Of a DNA stretch of 64,000 bases, positions 17,917 to 26,155 are shown piece by piece. A program made the translations under genes and the position numbers. The stretch comes from Robinsoniella peoriensis (GTDB lineage Bacteria; Bacillota; Clostridia; Lachnospirales; Lachnospiraceae). The DNA is taken from assembly GCF_000797495.1 (NCBI RefSeq), contig NZ_JTGN01000008.1:186001-250000 (forward strand), given 5' to 3'. Under the pieces are notes generated by a model. It was not told where the DNA came from, did not search any database, and was given only the letters and a program-made list of their open reading frames with translations. Positions within the stretch are counted from its first letter, which is position 1; each line of letters starts with the position of its first letter.

Positions 17917-19869
17917 ATGGGAAAAGAAAAATATTATATGACTACGGCGATTGCCTATACTTCTGGTAAACCGCATATTGGCAACACCTACGAGGTAGTA
18001 CTGGCAGACAGTATTGCAAGGTTTAAAAGAGCACAGGGATATGATGTGTTCTTTCAGACGGGAACAGATGAGCATGGACAGAAAATTGAGTTAAAAGCGG
18101 AAGAAGCAGGTATCACCTGCAAAGAATTTGTAGATCAGACTGCCGGAGAAATCAGGCAGATCTGGGATATGATGAATACTTCATATGACAAGTTTATTCG
18201 TACTACAGATGAAGACCATGAAAAACAAGTACAGAAAATATTTAAGAAACTGTACGATAAAGGTGACATTTATAAAGGACATTATGAAGGAATGTACTGT
18301 ACTCCCTGTGAGTCATTTTTTACGGAATCCCAGTTGGCAGATGGAAAATGTCCCGATTGCGGAAGAGAAGTGCAGCCTGCAAAGGAAGAGGCATATTTCT
18401 TCAAAATGAGTAAATATGCAGATCGTTTGATTGAACACATCAATACCCATCCGGAATTCATACAGCCGGTATCCAGAAAGAATGAAATGATGAACAATTT
18501 CCTGCTTCCGGGACTTCAGGATCTCTGTGTATCCAGAACTTCTTTTAAATGGGGAATTCCGGTTGATTTTGATCCAAAACATGTTGTTTATGTTTGGCTG
18601 GATGCCCTGACAAACTATATCACCGGTATTGGTTATAACTGTGATGGAGAAAGTACGGATCAGTTTAAAAAGGACTGGCCGGCAGACCTGCATTTAATTG
18701 GGAAAGACATTATCCGTTTCCATACAATTTACTGGCCCATATTCCTTATGGCACTGGATCTTCCCCTTCCTAAGCAGATATTCGGACATCCGTGGCTGCT
18801 GCAGGGAGATGGAAAAATGAGTAAGTCCAAAGGAAATGTTCTCTATGCAGATGAACTGGTTGATTTCTTTGGCGTGGATGCAGTACGATATTTTGTATTA
18901 CACGAAATGCCATTTGAAAACGATGGCGTTATTTCCTGGGAGCTGATGGTGGAAAGAATGAACTCTGATCTGGCAAATACCCTTGGAAATCTGGTAAACA
19001 GAACCATTTCCATGTCAAATAAATATTTTGACGGTGTTGTGGCAGATAAAGGGGCAGCAGAGCCGGTAGACGAAGAATTAAAAGCTATTGCACTGGAAGT
19101 TCCGAAAAAAGCAGCAGAAAAAATGGAAGAACTTCGTGTTGCTGACGCTATTTCAGAAATATTTACTCTGTTTAAACGCTGCAATAAATATATAGATGAA
19201 ACGATGCCATGGGCGCTTGCAAAGGATGAGACAAAACAGGACCGTCTGGCAACCGTACTTTACAATCTGGTAGAAAGTATCAGCATCGGCGCTTCCTTAT
19301 TGGATTCCTTTATGCCTGAAACCTCCGGGAAAATTCTGACACAGTTAAATGCTGAGAAAAGAAGTCTGGCTGAAATGGAGCAGTACGGCATCTATAAATC
19401 CGGCAGCAAAGTAACAGAGAAGCCGGAAATCTTATTTGCACGTCTGGACATGAAAGAAGTATTGGCAAAGGTAGAAGAGATTCATGCTTCAGAGAAAGAA
19501 GCAGAGGTGCCCGCAGAGCCGGTGATTGATATAGAAGCAAAAGAAGAAATCTCTTATGATGATTTTATGAAAATGCAGTTCCAGGTCGGTGAAATTATCG
19601 CTTGTGAAGAGGTTAAGAAATCCAGAAAGCTGCTTTGCTCACAGGTTCGTATCGGGAGCCAGGTAAAACAGATTGTTTCCGGAATCAAAGCCAATTACAG
19701 CGCAGAAGAAATGGTTGGCAAAAAAGTTATGGTGCTTGTAAACTTAAAGCCGGCAAAACTTGCGGGTGTTATGTCTGAAGGAATGATTCTGTGTGCAGAG
19801 GATGAAAACGGTGAACTGGCTCTGATGATCCCGGAAAAGAAAATGCCTTCCGGAGCTGAGATCTGTTAA
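17917..19869 (+). CDS. metG: Methionyl-tRNA synthetase
   Basis: This 650-residue class I enzyme charges tRNA-Met in the cytoplasm. It has the HIGH-type motif 'KPHIGNTYE' near the N-terminus, a four-Cys zinc knuckle (CTPC...CPDC, about 128-148) and the KMSKS loop in 'GKMSKSKG' (about 300). An anticodon-binding helical domain follows, then a C-terminal tRNA-binding OB-fold domain (about 545-650, 'QFQVGEIIACEEVKKSRK'). Length and layout are normal for the dimeric bacterial form. It is monocistronic: a T-box leader precedes it and a terminator follows. Confidence 0.98.
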   Translation: MGKEKYYMTTAIAYTSGKPHIGNTYEVVLADSIARFKRAQGYDVFFQTGTDEHGQKIELKAEEAGITCKEFVDQTAGEIRQIWDMMNTSYDKFIRTTDEDHEKQVQKIFKKLYDKGDIYKGHYEGMYCTPCESFFTESQLADGKCPDCGREVQPAKEEAYFFKMSKYADRLIEHINTHPEFIQPVSRKNEMMNNFLLPGLQDLCVSRTSFKWGIPVDFDPKHVVYVWLDALTNYITGIGYNCDGESTDQFKKDWPADLHLIGKDIIRFHTIYWPIFLMALDLPLPKQIFGHPWLLQGDGKMSKSKGNVLYADELVDFFGVDAVRYFVLHEMPFENDGVISWELMVERMNSDLANTLGNLVNRTISMSNKYFDGVVADKGAAEPVDEELKAIALEVPKKAAEKMEELRVADAISEIFTLFKRCNKYIDETMPWALAKDETKQDRLATVLYNLVESISIGASLLDSFMPETSGKILTQLNAEKRSLAEMEQYGIYKSGSKVTEKPEILFARLDMKEVLAKVEEIHASEKEAEVPAEPVIDIEAKEEISYDDFMKMQFQVGEIIACEEVKKSRKLLCSQVRIGSQVKQIVSGIKANYSAEEMVGKKVMVLVNLKPAKLAGVMSEGMILCAEDENGELALMIPEKKMPSGAEIC

Positions 19870-19966
19870 AAGAGTAAATGGTATATCTATGATTGATTTT
19901 AGGAAAAGAAGAGAAATACAGAATAAAGAAATTAATAATTAGATCAGATATATAGTAAAGTTCATA

Positions 19967-20012
19967 AAAAAGCAGATGAAAGTAAATTACTTGACTTTCA
20001 TCTGCTTTTTCA
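19967..20012. terminator. Bidirectional terminator after metG
   Basis: AAAAAGCAGATGAAAGT pairs with ACTTTCATCTGCTTTTT, with A-runs and T-runs on both sides. It serves metG and the convergent GGDEF-EAL gene. Confidence 0.9.
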
Positions 20013-20081
20013 GTATCCCCGGTCTCTTTATGAAACAGTCTTTCAATTAGTTTCCTGTTATAAATTAACGGTGATAAAAGA

Positions 20082-22805
20082 TTATTTATAGGAATTTTTC
20101 CATTCATATTCCGTCATCGGCATTGGCTTGCTGAACAAAAAGCCCTGCACCGTTTTCACACCGCAATTTTCAAGTACTTCCAGCTGGGATTCGTTTTCAA
20201 CCCCTTCTGCGACTAATTGGATATTCAGTTTTTTACAAACGCTTACGATAGCTTCTACTATCGTCTGTGTGTTTTCGTTGGATATAATATCTTTTACAAA
20301 ACCCCGGTCAATTTTGAGTATATCAAATTTCGCCGTTGCCAAAAGTGCCAGGTTGGAACTTTCGGCGCCAAAATCATCAACGGATATCCGGAATCCTGCA
20401 TTTCGAATCTGGCTGATTTTGTTTCTTAAACTTCTAAAATCGGTAGAACAAGTGCTTTCCGTAATTTCAATTTCCAGATATTCCTTGGCAATACCATAGT
20501 TACTGACAATGGATTCCAGTCTTTTTAAGAAGGCATCATCCATAAACGTACTGCGGGAAAAATTGCTGGAGATTGGAAAAATTGCTTTTTCCTGTTTTTG
20601 CCACTCCTTTAGCTGGGCACAAACCATTTCAAAGACATAAAAGTCTATTTTACTTATTTGGTAGGAACGTTCCAGAATAGTAATAAATTTATCCGGGGAC
20701 TGGACTACACCATCATCATCTATGTATCGGACTAATGCTTCTGCACCTACTACACTGCGGCTCTCCAGTTCAATTTTAGCCTGCAGATAGACCTGGAACT
20801 GTTTGTTTTGTAACTTTGTTTCCAATACGTCCGGATCAGAGAGAAAATCTAATACATCATTGCGGTGTCTGTAACGTCCTGTTTCGCGATGATTATGATA
20901 GAATTCTTTTTTATCGGCATACATATTTTCATCGGCTGTTTTTATGATTGACTGGATATTATGGCAGTCCTCCGCCCATTCATAACCAATGGCGGCTTTA
21001 CAATCATTATGGGCAAAATTATATTTCAGCTTATGAATGTTTTCGCTGAAAATCTCCTGGCTGATATCCGTACAGATAATGATAAATTCATCTCCCCCGA
21101 TTCGATAGTAGGAACCTTGATTAAAGCTGTTTTGCATTAATTCAGCACATTTCTTTAAGAGATTGTCACCACTATCATGTCCATAATGGTCATTGACCTC
21201 TTTCAGTCCGTTTACGTCCAGATAAACAATGCCGATCGGAATATTTTTGTCTTCCAGACTGTTGATATCCTGTATATAACGGTTTCTATTATAAAAATTA
21301 GTCAATGTATCCAGGTAGCTTAAGCGATACAGGGTCTCTTCATCTTCATTCCTGCGAATAGCAAGCATAATAAAATAGCGAAGTGTTTCAAGGAAAGTCA
21401 CGGCATTTTCCTTGATACTGCATGACGGATTATCCAGACCAATGCAGCCATCTAATCTTCCTTCACGTTCTAAAGGCACCATAATTACACTCTTGATACC
21501 CTGCTGGGTCATAAACTCGTATTCAAGTTTCATGGTTGATTTAATATTTTCCAGGTCATCGATCACAATATTTTCCTGATTTCTAAACATATTAAACCAG
21601 ATAGCAAAGTCTGACTGCGGAAGATTCTGAAGATAATCTATCTGCGGTATGACGTCTTCTCTGCACCATTCTGCCACATTTGACAAGTTGTCCCCATGAA
21701 ATAAAAAGACATAACTGCGTTCTGCTAAAAATAACTTTCCTACTTGTTCTAAGACATAGGAAGTAGCTTCTAATGCATCATGATTTCGGTAAAGCTCCCT
21801 TATGCACTCAACTAGAATATTATCCCGCTCCAGTCGGTTTTTCAGTTCTCTTTTTTCATTGGCTGCGTCTGTAATATCAAAGGCGATCTCCATCCGGGCT
21901 GCGTGACCTTCCCACTCCAATAAACGGTCTTTTAGTAAATAGTGCCGTTTGGTAATCGGGTTTGTATGCTCCCAGGTATAATTCTCATCCTTTTTCAGGC
22001 GGGAGTTCGTACAAAATGGACAGGGGGAATCAAATCCCTGCAACACTTTATAACACTTCTGCTGTTCCTCGGCACTGATTTGGAACGTTTTCTTTCCGGC
22101 TTCATTTACAAAGAGCAATTCATAGGTGTTGATATCTGATACATACATTAGCTCGGAGATTTCGTTCATGGGAATAAGCAAATTTTCAAAACGTTTTGAA
22201 AGCTGTTCACTTTTTAAACGATTTTCATTTTCTGCTTCTAATAGTTTATCGCGGCGTTTACTCTGATAATAGGTGAATATGGCACATAAAGCGGTTAGTA
22301 CGATGAATAAGAGATTCATAAAAAATAATGCGTTACGGGAGTGCTGAACAATTTTCTCTGTATAAACTTCGGCAGCAAGCACCGTTTGATCTGCTAAGTC
22401 AAAATAGTTTTCACTCATTTCAAATAAATGATCCCCGGAGGAATCGCCACTCCGGTAAAGATAAATTTCAGACTTTATATCATCCCAATCGTCCTTCATT
22501 TCTTCCAATAGAGCCTGATATTTACTATCATCCAGCCGGATTATATTATATTCATCGCTTCCACCGCACAATCCTGCAAGTACATCGTCTAAATGCGAGA
22601 TTAATTTGTCGTCGGGTACATGATTTAGTTCTTTTTTGATCAGTCTTTGTGTAGCACCGCGGACAATTCCGGCATAGTTAATAACGCGTGCATCTCCCTC
22701 AAGATTCGTAATAGACTGTGCCGACTGAAATCCGGTCACTACCAAAGCAATACATAATATGAGCGGCATTGCACCACTACGTAGTTTAAAAAAAATCGTC
22801 TTCAC
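20082..22805 (-). CDS. Membrane-anchored GGDEF-EAL cyclic-di-GMP signalling protein with GAF domain
   Basis: A 907-residue protein with two membrane helices (about 12-30 and 157-178) enclosing an extracytoplasmic sensor region. A PAS-like segment follows ('LMYVSDINTYELLFVNEAGK', with a CPFC pair) and then a GAF domain (about 320-480). The GGDEF domain has an intact 'YRIGGDEFIII' (about 570). The EAL domain has intact 'GAEALVRY' (about 687), 'VDDFGAESSN' and 'LKIDRGFVKDI'. Both catalytic signatures are present, so it could make and hydrolyse cyclic-di-GMP, with the balance set by its sensor domains. It is transcribed alone. Confidence 0.95.
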   Translation of the reverse strand: MKTIFFKLRSGAMPLILCIALVVTGFQSAQSITNLEGDARVINYAGIVRGATQRLIKKELNHVPDDKLISHLDDVLAGLCGGSDEYNIIRLDDSKYQALLEEMKDDWDDIKSEIYLYRSGDSSGDHLFEMSENYFDLADQTVLAAEVYTEKIVQHSRNALFFMNLLFIVLTALCAIFTYYQSKRRDKLLEAENENRLKSEQLSKRFENLLIPMNEISELMYVSDINTYELLFVNEAGKKTFQISAEEQQKCYKVLQGFDSPCPFCTNSRLKKDENYTWEHTNPITKRHYLLKDRLLEWEGHAARMEIAFDITDAANEKRELKNRLERDNILVECIRELYRNHDALEATSYVLEQVGKLFLAERSYVFLFHGDNLSNVAEWCREDVIPQIDYLQNLPQSDFAIWFNMFRNQENIVIDDLENIKSTMKLEYEFMTQQGIKSVIMVPLEREGRLDGCIGLDNPSCSIKENAVTFLETLRYFIMLAIRRNEDEETLYRLSYLDTLTNFYNRNRYIQDINSLEDKNIPIGIVYLDVNGLKEVNDHYGHDSGDNLLKKCAELMQNSFNQGSYYRIGGDEFIIICTDISQEIFSENIHKLKYNFAHNDCKAAIGYEWAEDCHNIQSIIKTADENMYADKKEFYHNHRETGRYRHRNDVLDFLSDPDVLETKLQNKQFQVYLQAKIELESRSVVGAEALVRYIDDDGVVQSPDKFITILERSYQISKIDFYVFEMVCAQLKEWQKQEKAIFPISSNFSRSTFMDDAFLKRLESIVSNYGIAKEYLEIEITESTCSTDFRSLRNKISQIRNAGFRISVDDFGAESSNLALLATAKFDILKIDRGFVKDIISNENTQTIVEAIVSVCKKLNIQLVAEGVENESQLEVLENCGVKTVQGFLFSKPMPMTEYEWKNSYK

Positions 22806-22941
22806 TTTGAACCCTTTCTCTGTGTCTGATTTTTTATTTTTCTTGTGAGTATCGATTCAATATCTGTTAAAAAAATGCCTGTTTTTAAAATCTGGTAAAA
22901 CACACCTTGATCTTATTATATCATATGTGCAAATAAGATCC

Positions 22942-23036
22942 TAGAGCGTATTTGAAAATTCATTCCATTTATCTGCACGCTCTAATTCGTGTGGAATTTG
23001 CTCCGAAAATAGTCAGGGCAGCCCGCTGTAAATGGA
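22942..23036. repeat. MITE-like interspersed repeat, copy 1 (partial)
   Basis: TAGAGCGT (22942-22949) and ACGCTCTA (22977-22984) are perfect 8-bp inverted ends around a 27-bp core. The first 25 bases match the reverse complement of one end of the repeat at 56338-56494 at 24 positions. Similarity resumes further in at the GCCCGCTG block (about 23018-23025). This is a shortened relative of the other copy, lying between two minus-strand genes. No coding sequence was seen in the 296-bp gap (22806-23101). Confidence 0.7.
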
Positions 23037-23101
23037 TAAGTAATGGCATTTTTTTGTTTCTTATAGAAAAGCCTTTCTTTGGATAAACTGCACGCAGCAA
23101 T

Positions 23102-24331
23102 TCATGACACGCTGGAAAGGGGTATAATCATAACTACTTCAAATGTTTCCCCCAGGTCCTTAAAATCTATTTCACCTTTATATTTTGCCACAATTTCTTT
23201 TACATTAGAGATTCCAAATCCATGTTGTTTCTTATCTGCTTTATCTGTTATAAATTTGCCGTTTTTGGTTGTGGTGGCATTTGTCTTGCTGTTGATCAGA
23301 GCGTAACTGAAATATCCATTTTTAATTCTGGCTTTGATTTCAATCCGGCGGTTGGACTTATCTGGGATTTTTTTACATGCTTCCAGTGCATTATCCAGGG
23401 TATTGGATAAGATGCAGCATAGATCCATATCGCGAAAACTCTCCAGCTTTTCCAGGCTGATTTTAGCGTCCACTGAAATATGATGATCTTCCATTGACTT
23501 TATCTTTTGGTTTAAAACCAGATTAATCACCGGATCCCCGGCATAGTTTTTCAGTACGGAATGATTAAGGGATGAAAAGACAGACTCAATGTAAGCGTGG
23601 GCTTTTTCATATTGGGTTTCATTCAGTAATCCATCTACAACCTGCATATGGTTGTTCATATCGTGGCGTATTTTTCTGGTATTTTGATGTTCCTGATCTA
23701 AAATATCATAATATGTTGCCTGCATTTGGAGCTGCTTCAAGTCGGATTGTGCCTTTAAGGATTTGATAACGGCAATAATCAGAACAAGAACACCGGTATT
23801 AGTAATTATGGTGGTACAGGAACCAAGTATAATTACAGCCACTTCACCTGTCTCCATCTTCAGTACAACCAGAAAGGTCATAAAAAATGCAGCGGTACAA
23901 ATGATATCCATCAACAGCCACATTCGGTCGGTAAGCTGGTTGATGCAGTTTGACAGCCTGTTTTTAAACAAAAGATATACGGTGAGCCAGAATAAAAAGG
24001 TTACCGGGATGGTGAAGCGGGTTTTCATGCCTTCCGTACAGATAATGGAAACCGCAGTCATAATAGGATAAAACAAAACGACAATAGATATCCGGCTTAT
24101 GGCTGAACCTTTAAAGCAGACCATGGTTAACAGAAGAAAAGCCGCCAGCCCATAAGAGATATTTACTAAATCGGAAAGAAAAATGACATTATAACAAATA
24201 TACCCCAGGATCAGCATGGCAGGAATCTGAATAATTAACCGGGTTCTTGGCTGAATAAATAAACTAATCAAATGGAATACAAAATATCCCACAAGCAGTG
24301 ACATGGTGAAAGCAATAAGTGCCGGCAGCAT
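23102..24331 (-). CDS. Sensor histidine kinase of the AgrC/GHKL type
   Basis: The 409-residue protein has about six N-terminal membrane helices (1-190), a linker helix, the phospho-acceptor region 'TRKIRHDMNNHMQVVDGLL' (about 225) and a C-terminal GHKL ATPase domain. That domain has the N-box 'SNTLDNALEACKKI' and the glycine motif 'KKQHGFGISNVKEIV'. This matches peptide- or signal-sensing AgrC-like kinases. The ATG at 24331 follows AGGAGG. Its partner response regulator is encoded 31 bases upstream on the same strand. It is divergent from a BceAB-like transporter, so a role in sensing antimicrobial peptides or cell-envelope signals is plausible but inferred. Confidence 0.92.
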   Translation of the reverse strand: MLPALIAFTMSLLVGYFVFHLISLFIQPRTRLIIQIPAMLILGYICYNVIFLSDLVNISYGLAAFLLLTMVCFKGSAISRISIVVLFYPIMTAVSIICTEGMKTRFTIPVTFLFWLTVYLLFKNRLSNCINQLTDRMWLLMDIICTAAFFMTFLVVLKMETGEVAVIILGSCTTIITNTGVLVLIIAVIKSLKAQSDLKQLQMQATYYDILDQEHQNTRKIRHDMNNHMQVVDGLLNETQYEKAHAYIESVFSSLNHSVLKNYAGDPVINLVLNQKIKSMEDHHISVDAKISLEKLESFRDMDLCCILSNTLDNALEACKKIPDKSNRRIEIKARIKNGYFSYALINSKTNATTTKNGKFITDKADKKQHGFGISNVKEIVAKYKGEIDFKDLGETFEVVMIIPLSSVS

Positions 24332-24362
24332 AAGGACCTCCTAATCCGGTTTTTCAAACAGG

Positions 24363-25058
24363 TTATAGCATTGACTTTGCAAATGTAATCATGACTTCTT
24401 TCGTTCTCTGCCGGCTGATGGGAAGCCTTATATTTTTCAGGAGCAGCTCCTGTCCCTCAATACCCGACGCATGAGTCAGATTCGCCAGATAGCGTTGATG
24501 GATACGCATAAAGGTATGGGGTACCTGTGCCTCCAGATCGTTTAATTTACCATAGAACTCATAGTTTTCCGTTCTGGTAAATGCCGTGACTTTCCGTTTG
24601 TCGCTGGCAAAATACAGAAGACTGTCCCAGGGAATTTTAAAGGTTCCCTGCTCACATTCCAGGAGAAAGAAGGAATCTTCTGTTAAATTCATGCTTTTCA
24701 GGGCAGTATCCAAAACAGCCTTGATTTTTTCTTCTTTAAATGGTTTCATAATGTAATTCAAAGCCTGAACTTCGTATCCGTCAAATACATAATCCGTAAA
24801 ACCGGTAACAAATACCAGGTTAACCAGTTTATTTTCTTTTCTGATTGCCCTTGCGGTTTCCACACCATTTATTTCTTTCATTTCTACATCCAGAAAAATA
24901 AGGTCATAACTGCAGATATCACTTTTCAAAAGGGATTCTCCGCTGCCATATTCGTAGATGTGGTAAGCAATGTTTTTTGATTTCAGTATTTTCTCCACTG
25001 CTAATTGAAGCAGATATCTCTGTTTAATCTCATCGTCACAGATTGCAATATGTATCAT
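24363..25058 (-). CDS. LytTR-family response regulator (AgrA-like)
   Basis: A 231-residue two-domain regulator. The receiver domain has the acidic pocket near the N-terminus ('IAICDDE'), the phospho-Asp in 'LIFLDVEMKEINGVE' (about 59) and the conserved Lys in 'IMKPFKEEKI'. A C-terminal LytTR DNA-binding domain (about 130-231) includes 'RIHQRYLANLTHA' and 'LPISRQR'. LytTR proteins bind pairs of about 9-bp sites spaced by two helical turns. A direct repeat with exactly that spacing lies in the divergent promoter region at 25253-25287. It forms an operon with the downstream kinase. Confidence 0.94.
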   Translation of the reverse strand: MIHIAICDDEIKQRYLLQLAVEKILKSKNIAYHIYEYGSGESLLKSDICSYDLIFLDVEMKEINGVETARAIRKENKLVNLVFVTGFTDYVFDGYEVQALNYIMKPFKEEKIKAVLDTALKSMNLTEDSFFLLECEQGTFKIPWDSLLYFASDKRKVTAFTRTENYEFYGKLNDLEAQVPHTFMRIHQRYLANLTHASGIEGQELLLKNIRLPISRQRTKEVMITFAKSML

Positions 25059-25252
25059 TGTAATACTTCTCCCTCGTAAATGCCAATATTTTATTGCAAA
25101 TCCAATCTATAGTCCTGCCAAATATTGTAAGTTTATGGAAATAAAATAACTACATTGATTTTATCATAAGATTCTGATTTTGGGAATAGGGTGGAATCCG
25201 GGTTTTGCTAACCCTATTTTACAGAAATTCATTGTACAAAATGCACAATAAA

Positions 25253-25287
25253 AACCAAAAGTTACAAATCAGCAACCAAAGATTACA
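25253..25287 (+). promoter_or_regulatory. Direct repeat with 21-bp phasing, candidate LytTR binding site
   Basis: AACCAAAAGTTACA (25253-25266) and AACCAAAGATTACA (25274-25287) are 12/14 identical and start 21 bases apart, the spacing typical of LytTR regulator sites. They sit between the regulator gene (leftward) and the ABC ATPase gene (rightward), about 115-145 bases before the latter. A TTGAAC/GATATT promoter-like pair follows at 25305-25331. The rest of the 341-bp divergent gap holds no gene that I can see. Confidence 0.55.
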
Positions 25288-25399
25288 TTGAAAAAATCTT
25301 CGGATTGAACCCCGTCCGGTTCCGTGATATTGTGTGTCCATGAGGAAAACCAACAAAAATATTTTAAAAAAATAAGGATAGAAGAGAAGGAGAATTACC

Positions 25400-26155
25400 A
25401 TGTTAGAGATTAAAGAATTACACAAATCATACGTAACCGAAAAAACAAAATATCAGGTGTTAAAGGGGGTTGACCTGAAAGTAAATGAAGGTGAATTTGT
25501 TGCAGTCATGGGGCCGTCGGGAAGCGGTAAAACAACATTGCTCAACTGTATTTCCTGTTTTATTCCCTATGACAGCGGAGAAATTTTATTGGATGGGGAA
25601 AAGTTAGCTGCTCTAAAAGAAGAAAAGATGGCAAAGATCCGAAATGAAAAGCTGGGATTTGTATTTCAGGATTTCATGCTGCTGGACGGTCTGACCGTAT
25701 TTGAAAATGTATGTATTCCAAAGGTCATTAAAGATGAACCTTACCGCAGCATGGAAAAGAAAGCCAAGACTCTTTTAAACCTCTTTGGGATTGATGATAT
25801 CGGACATAAGTATCCGGTTGAGATATCCGGAGGTCAGAAGCAGAGAACGGCAGTGGCAAGGGCTTTGATGAATGACCCGCTTATGATCCTGGCGGATGAG
25901 CCTACCGGCAACCTGGACAGCCGGTCCAGTGAAGCTGTAATCCATGCATTTAAACAGGCGCAGAAATCCCTGGGAGCGACAATTTTTATGGTAACCCACG
26001 ACAGCTTTGCAGCAAGTTTTTGTGACCGTGTGGTAGTTATGAAGGATGGCGGCGTATTTACCGAATTAAGAAAAAGCAAAGGCAGAAGAGAATTCCTGGA
26101 TGAACTGTTAGTGGTACTAAAAGAAATGGGCGGTGACGATGATGACAATGAATAA
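25400..26155 (+). CDS. ABC transporter ATP-binding protein (BceA-like, MacB/LolD family)
   Basis: The 251-residue ATPase has Walker A 'GPSGSGKTT' (about 37-45), Q-loop 'FVFQDFMLLDGLTVFENV', signature 'SGGQKQR', Walker B 'LMILADEPTGNLDS' and switch His 'FMVTHD'. These are features of the family that powers BceAB- and MacB-type transporters. ATG 25400 follows AGAAGGAGA. Its C-terminus overlaps the permease start, showing a coupled pair. Such pairs with an adjacent sensor/regulator usually give resistance to peptide antibiotics. That function is inferred from architecture. Confidence 0.95.
   Translation: MLEIKELHKSYVTEKTKYQVLKGVDLKVNEGEFVAVMGPSGSGKTTLLNCISCFIPYDSGEILLDGEKLAALKEEKMAKIRNEKLGFVFQDFMLLDGLTVFENVCIPKVIKDEPYRSMEKKAKTLLNLFGIDDIGHKYPVEISGGQKQRTAVARALMNDPLMILADEPTGNLDSRSSEAVIHAFKQAQKSLGATIFMVTHDSFAASFCDRVVVMKDGGVFTELRKSKGRREFLDELLVVLKEMGGDDDDNE

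Noticed and set aside
22942-22984. Hairpin between the GGDEF-EAL and kinase genes as a plain terminator
   Set aside because: There is no T-run, and the sequence matches the end of the repeat at 56338-56494, so a mobile repeat explains it better.
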